From the NCBI GenBank assembly GCA_018668195.1, contig JABITU010000069.1, positions 1 to 10,426 of the forward strand: 10,426 nucleotides of DNA, written 5' to 3'. The translations under genes and the position numbers were made by a program. Source of the stretch: Tateyamaria sp. GTDB taxonomy: Bacteria; Pseudomonadota; Alphaproteobacteria; Rhodobacterales; Rhodobacteraceae. Below the pieces are notes generated by a model that had not been told where the DNA came from, did not search any database, and saw only the letters and a program-made list of their open reading frames with translations. Shown in pieces: positions 6,900 through 10,426 of the stretch (position 1 is the first letter of the stretch; each line of letters starts with the position of its first letter).

Positions 6900-7043
6900 A
6901 TGACCAATCGCATCGCCTGTGTCCTCGCCGTAATCATTTGCGCCACCGTAGCGGGAGACGTGATGCTCTACGATGCTGATCATCTTGTGTTTTTGGCGAA
7001 AAAGCTTGCCGAATTAATCGAGTGGCTCAAGTTCTGGCGCTAA
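6900..7043 (+). CDS. 47-residue predicted membrane protein between the two GAPDH genes
   Basis: The frame from ATG 6900 to TAA encodes a protein with a short polar start (MTNR), one hydrophobic segment (about residues 5-19, IACVLAVIICATVAG), an acidic linker (DVMLYDADH, 20-28) and an amphipathic, Lys/Trp-rich C-terminal helix (HLVFLAKKLAELIEWLKFWR, 28-47). This looks like a designed small single-pass inner membrane protein, N-terminus most likely in the cytoplasm or the reverse, with the second helix lying on the membrane. From memory, similar short proteins occur beside GAPDH genes in other Rhodobacterales and are sometimes mislabelled as GAPDH; it shares nothing with that enzyme. A consensus -10 box lies immediately upstream and there is no Shine-Dalgarno. 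Function unknown to me. Confidence 0.7.
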   Translation: MTNRIACVLAVIICATVAGDVMLYDADHLVFLAKKLAELIEWLKFWR

Positions 7044-7051
7044 TGCTTTAC

Positions 7052-7099
7052 TTGAAATAACTTGGGTCACCCAACGTTTCCTGAAATCAAGTATTTCAA
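7052..7099. repeat. Nested inverted repeats downstream of the 47-residue gene
   Basis: TTGAAATA (7052-7059) and TATTTCAA (7092-7099) are perfect inverted repeats enclosing a second palindrome TTGGGT-C-ACCCAA (7062-7074). The inner hairpin starts 19 nt after the small gene and is followed by CGTTTC, so it could be a weak terminator; the outer repeat is AT-rich and may be chance. Confidence 0.35.
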
Positions 7100-7191
7100 T
7101 GTGTTAAGTAATGGCGGATATTTCTGTTAGCTCGTCAAACGCTATGGTTCGTGCTGTGGCCAGGTGTTGACTCTGCACCAAAAATAAAGTT

Positions 7192-7203
7192 GTTAGCGTT
7201 AAC
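7192..7203. promoter_or_regulatory. Operator-like site D upstream of the second GAPDH gene
   Basis: GTTAGCGTTAAC matches the palindrome GTTAGCGCTAAC at 11 of 12 positions. A TTGACT (7167-7172) 19 nt upstream could be a -35 box, in which case the site would cover the -10 region (about 7189-7196), the arrangement expected for repression. The GAPDH start is 72 nt further on. Confidence 0.6.
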
Positions 7204-7275
7204 GGCGTTTTGGTGTGGAATTTACAGCGCATCATTGCTTGACACAAATTTTCATTATCAGACATGGGGGACACC

Positions 7276-8280
7276 ATGGCCATCAAAGTTGCAATCAATG
7301 GGTTTGGACGCATCGGACGCAATGTTCTGCGGGCGATCATCGAAAGTGGTCGGACGGATATCGAAGTTGTTGCAATCAATGATCTTGGTCCGGTCGAAAC
7401 GAACGCACACCTGCTACAATACGACAGTGTGCACGGCCGCTTTCCCGTCACTGTAAAGACCAGCGATGATAGCATCGATGTTGGTACCGGCCCCATCAAA
7501 GTTAGTGCCATGCGGAACCCCGCTGACCTGCCTTGGACGCATGTCGATATCGTGCTTGAGTGCACAGGCATTTTCACATCTAAAGAAGCCTGTCAGGCGC
7601 ATCTTAAGAACGGGTCAAGTCGTGTTCTAATCTCTGCCCCTGGGAAAGGTGTCGACAAAACAATAGTTTATGGCGTCAATCATCAAGCTCTTTCGGGCGA
7701 TGACGTAATTGTGTCGAACGCTTCTTGCACCACCAACTGCCTAACGCCGGTGGCCAAGGTCCTACACGATACATTTGGGATCACCCGCGGCTTCATGACA
7801 ACCGTGCATAGCTATACGGGTGACCAACCAACGTTGGATACAATGCACTCGGACCTTTATCGCGCCCGTGCCGCTGCTCTTTCGATGATACCGACATCAA
7901 CCGGTGCGGCCAAAGCTGTTGGGCTAGTCATGCCTGAACTCAATGGCAAGCTAGACGGCGTTGCCATTCGTGTCCCAACGCCCAATGTGTCTTGTGTCGA
8001 TCTTACCGTTGAATTGGGTCGGGATGTAACAGTCGAACAAGTCAATGAGGCCATGACAGCGGCCGCGGCCAGCGGCCCGCTAAAAGGTGTCTTGGGCGTT
8101 ACCGACGCTAAACTCGTCAGTATGGACTTTAACCATGACCCCCATTCCTCCATCTTTGCAACCGATCAGACCAAAGTCATGGATGGCAACATGGTGCGTA
8201 TCCTCACGTGGTATGACAATGAATGGGGCTTTTCCAATCGAATGTCGGACACTGCGGTCGAAATGGGAAAGTACCTGTAA
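7276..8280 (+). CDS. gap: Type I glyceraldehyde-3-phosphate dehydrogenase, second copy (NAD type)
   Basis: This 334-residue paralogue aligns without gaps to the first copy over at least the first 260 residues: INGFGRIGR (7-15), catalytic Cys151 in SNASCTTNC, His178 in [18 protein letters not shown] (208-214), IRVPTPNVS (231-239) and [11 protein letters not shown]. It keeps the ribose-binding aspartate (Asp36 in INDLGPVE) that favours NAD, and has Thr-Met at 189-190, so it is the better candidate for the catabolic, NAD-dependent enzyme. The start at 7276 ([10 protein letters not shown]) is chosen over ATG 7264 because GGGGGA (7266-7271) lies directly upstream and the family begins there. Site D lies 72 nt before it. 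A hairpin follows the stop at 8292-8320. Confidence 0.97.
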   Translation: MAIKVAINGFGRIGRNVLRAIIESGRTDIEVVAINDLGPVETNAHLLQYDSVHGRFPVTVKTSDDSIDVGTGPIKVSAMRNPADLPWTHVDIVLECTGIFTSKEACQAHLKNGSSRVLISAPGKGVDKTIVYGVNHQALSGDDVIVSNASCTTNCLTPVAKVLHDTFGITRGFMTTVHSYTGDQPTLDTMHSDLYRARAAALSMIPTSTGAAKAVGLVMPELNGKLDGVAIRVPTPNVSCVDLTVELGRDVTVEQVNEAMTAAAASGPLKGVLGVTDAKLVSMDFNHDPHSSIFATDQTKVMDGNMVRILTWYDNEWGFSNRMSDTAVEMGKYL

Positions 8281-8291
8281 TAAAGTGTCTG

Positions 8292-8320
8292 ACCTCAGCA
8301 TTGATAAGTCCAATTGAGGT
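8292..8320 (+). terminator. Weak hairpin after the second GAPDH gene
   Basis: ACCTCA (8292-8297) pairs with TGAGGT (8315-8320), and inside it ATTG (8300-8303) pairs with CAAT (8311-8314) across a two-base bulge, 11 nt after the stop. The following bases AATATGATTATATGG are AT-rich but lack a T run. It is the only candidate 3' end in 8281-8419, which otherwise holds just a short palindrome (ACTCC-TGA-GGAGT, 8353-8365). Confidence 0.4.
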
Positions 8321-8419
8321 AATATGATTATATGGCGTCGTGGGACCTAGTAACTCCTGAGGAGTGGGACATGGGACAGGTAAATGAAACTGAAGTGATC
8401 TAGGTTAATTGGAAGTGCT

Positions 8420-8770
8420 TTAAAGATCCCGCACATTGGCGTGCTTGAGTTCACCTATGGCTGTCAAGCTAACGCGAATTCGGGCAACTCGCGTGTCACC
8501 CCATGTACTAAATATTGGTTCAAAACCTGCGGCAGTAATCTCTTGAGTGGAAACGTTAGAACGCATAGGAGTTTCATTATGAACATCCCACATAGATATC
8601 CCAACCTGCACCACCGGCTGTGACGTAAACGGCTCAGAGAAAGACACAAATTTGCGACGCTCGCGTTCACCGTGACCTGTCCACATCTCTCCGTTATCCT
8701 CAAAGTCAGAGAAAACGGTAATTTCACCCTAATCAATACCAATGAGGTGGTTCTGTAGTTTTTTCATCAT
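8420..8770 (-). pseudogene. H-type lectin domain gene interrupted by an in-frame TAG
   Basis: Read from ATG 8770 the frame gives MMKKLQNHLIGID, then TAG (8731-8729), then continues in the same frame as GEITVFSDFEDNGEMWTGHGERERR to a TAA at 8422-8420, 115 sense codons in total. The part from about codon 35 onward fits the H-type lectin (discoidin II-like) domain: KFVSFSEPFTSQPVVQVGIS, a SMWDV stretch, and GFEPIFSTWGDTRVARIRVSLTAIGE. Members are small beta-sandwich sugar-binding domains. Besides the stop, the tryptophan usual before TAIGE is Leu, suggesting relaxed selection. The coding match before the stop, a good promoter and a GGTGA ribosome site 8 nt before the ATG indicate a recently inactivated gene. 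Restart at ATG 8686 would still give 88 residues covering the domain, but it has no well-placed ribosome site. Confidence 0.72.
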
Positions 8771-8786
8771 TCTGTTTTTCACCGCC

Positions 8787-8815
8787 AAGCTAGTAAAAAC
8801 AAAGAATGCTGTCAA
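8787..8815 (-). promoter_or_regulatory. Sigma-70 type promoter of the lectin-like gene
   Basis: On the minus strand a perfect -35 box TTGACA (8815-8810) is followed after exactly 17 nt by TAGCTT (8792-8787), which matches the -10 consensus at three positions. Transcription would start near 8780, 10 nt before the ATG pair at 8770/8767, leaving the GGTGA ribosome site (8783-8779) at or beyond the very 5' end, so the true start may be slightly upstream. Confidence 0.5.
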
Positions 8816-8833
8816 AATAACGGCAGTGGTATG

Positions 8834-8864
8834 AAAAAGACTCTTCCTATTACAGAGCCTTTTT
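8834..8864. terminator. Bidirectional intrinsic terminator after atpC
   Basis: GACTCT (8839-8844) pairs with AGAGCC (8854-8859) with one G-U pair, and the stem is flanked by five A on one side (8834-8838) and five T on the other (8860-8864), so either strand reads as hairpin plus T run. On the minus strand it ends the ATP synthase operon about 39 nt after the atpC stop and insulates the lectin-like gene downstream. Confidence 0.8.
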
Positions 8865-8902
8865 CGTCAACGTTAAACCGAAGCAACCGGTCAAAAGTTG
8901 AG

Positions 8903-9316
8903 CTATTTTATCGTCATGCCAATCTCGACCCCAACCGCAATCATATCAGCCAGCAGCTTAGCGGCGTCATCCATTTGGCTCGTTGTCTGATTACTGGACT
9001 CTTTGGCACAGTCAAGAAATTCCTGAGCCTCGCCGACCATTGCATCCATTTTTTCCTGCGTCATATCCGACTTGATCACGGCCTGTTCCGCAAGCACCGA
9101 AACGCCTTGAACACCGATCTCAGCAAAGCCACCAGTTACAATGTACTCATGTGTTGAAGCGCCATCTTCGACTTTCAATAGGCCGGGTCGCAATGTGGTG
9201 ATCGTAGGCGCGTGATCAGCCATGATGGTCATGTCACCATCGGCACCAGGTATCTCAACTGACACAGCTACTAGCGACGCAAGGCTTCGCTCGGGCGATA
9301 CCAATTCAAACTGCAT
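8903..9316 (-). CDS. atpC: F1 ATP synthase epsilon subunit
   Basis: The 137-residue protein starts [12 protein letters not shown] and continues with the epsilon beta-sandwich signature: [28 protein letters not shown], then [18 protein letters not shown] (about 62-79), followed by a C-terminal helical part (about 84-137). The epsilon subunit sits on the gamma stalk of the F1 sector at the cytoplasmic face and couples and inhibits ATP hydrolysis. The C-terminal region differs from E. coli in sequence, as is common in alphaproteobacteria. The ATG at 9316 has a strong AAAGGAG (9330-9324) 7 nt upstream. It follows atpD after a rather long 99-nt gap and is the last gene before the terminator at 8834-8864. 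Confidence 0.96.
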   Translation of the reverse strand: MQFELVSPERSLASLVAVSVEIPGADGDMTIMADHAPTITTLRPGLLKVEDGASTHEYIVTGGFAEIGVQGVSVLAEQAVIKSDMTQEKMDAMVGEAQEFLDCAKESSNQTTSQMDDAAKLLADMIAVGVEIGMTIK

Positions 9317-9415
9317 CTGCTTTCTCCTTTGGAATAACGCGCACCGCTTGGGTCAGACTTCAGGGCCATTCTTATCAACGCCCCGAAGCCTTTGAGCCAA
9401 ATTTGGTGCTGCCAA

Positions 9416-10426
<1,011 letters not shown>

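Noticed and set aside
7239..7244. Perfect TTGACA as -35 box of the second GAPDH gene
   Set aside because: At 17-nt spacing the -10 would fall at about 7262, on the ribosome site, with no TATAAT-like sequence there.
8464..8742. 92-residue minus-strand ORF overlapping the lectin-like gene
   Set aside because: It is an out-of-frame shadow; the lectin-domain match is in the other frame.

Overview
The window looks like the chromosome of a marine alphaproteobacterium of the Rhodobacterales (Roseobacter group). The evidence is the protein sequences: monothiol glutaredoxin next to an IbaG-like BolA, a ZapA/ZauP-type pair divergent from transketolase, tandem GAPDH genes with a tiny membrane protein between them, and an F1 operon ending atpD-atpC. 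No tRNA, rRNA, insertion sequence, phage gene or CRISPR array was seen. Most of the content is housekeeping metabolism; the interesting parts are regulatory and small-gene details.

Layout. 1-176 (-): N-terminal piece of an XdhC/CoxI family protein, divergent from a three-gene operon on + : bolA-like, an uncharacterised 102-residue gene and grxD (359-1270), packed with a 1-nt overlap and a 1-nt gap and closed by a terminator that lies partly inside the 3' end of zapA. 1319-2195 (-): zapA and an upstream coiled-coil gene resembling the ZapA partner ZauP, overlapping by 8 nt. 2196-2449: divergent regulatory region with a possible structured element ahead of tkt. 2450-4465 (+): transketolase from a GTG start. 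A bidirectional hairpin at about 4487-4520 separates it from a convergent DUF808 membrane protein (4671-5627, -).

5628-5820 is a divergent control region holding three GTTAGCGCTAAC-like palindromes ahead of the first GAPDH gene (5821-6822). A 47-residue predicted membrane protein (6900-7043) with its own near-perfect -10 box, probably on a leaderless message, sits between this and a second GAPDH gene (7276-8280), which has another copy of the palindrome upstream. 8420-8770 (-) is an H-type lectin-like gene broken by an in-frame TAG although its promoter and start look intact. The end of the window holds atpC and the last 336 codons of atpD on the - strand.

How the parts fit: tkt and the two GAPDH genes form a central-carbon block at the glyceraldehyde-3-phosphate node. 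Sequence differences at the dinucleotide-binding positions suggest one GAPDH is NAD-dependent and the other tolerates or prefers NADP, and the shared palindromes suggest that one LacI-type regulator controls both.
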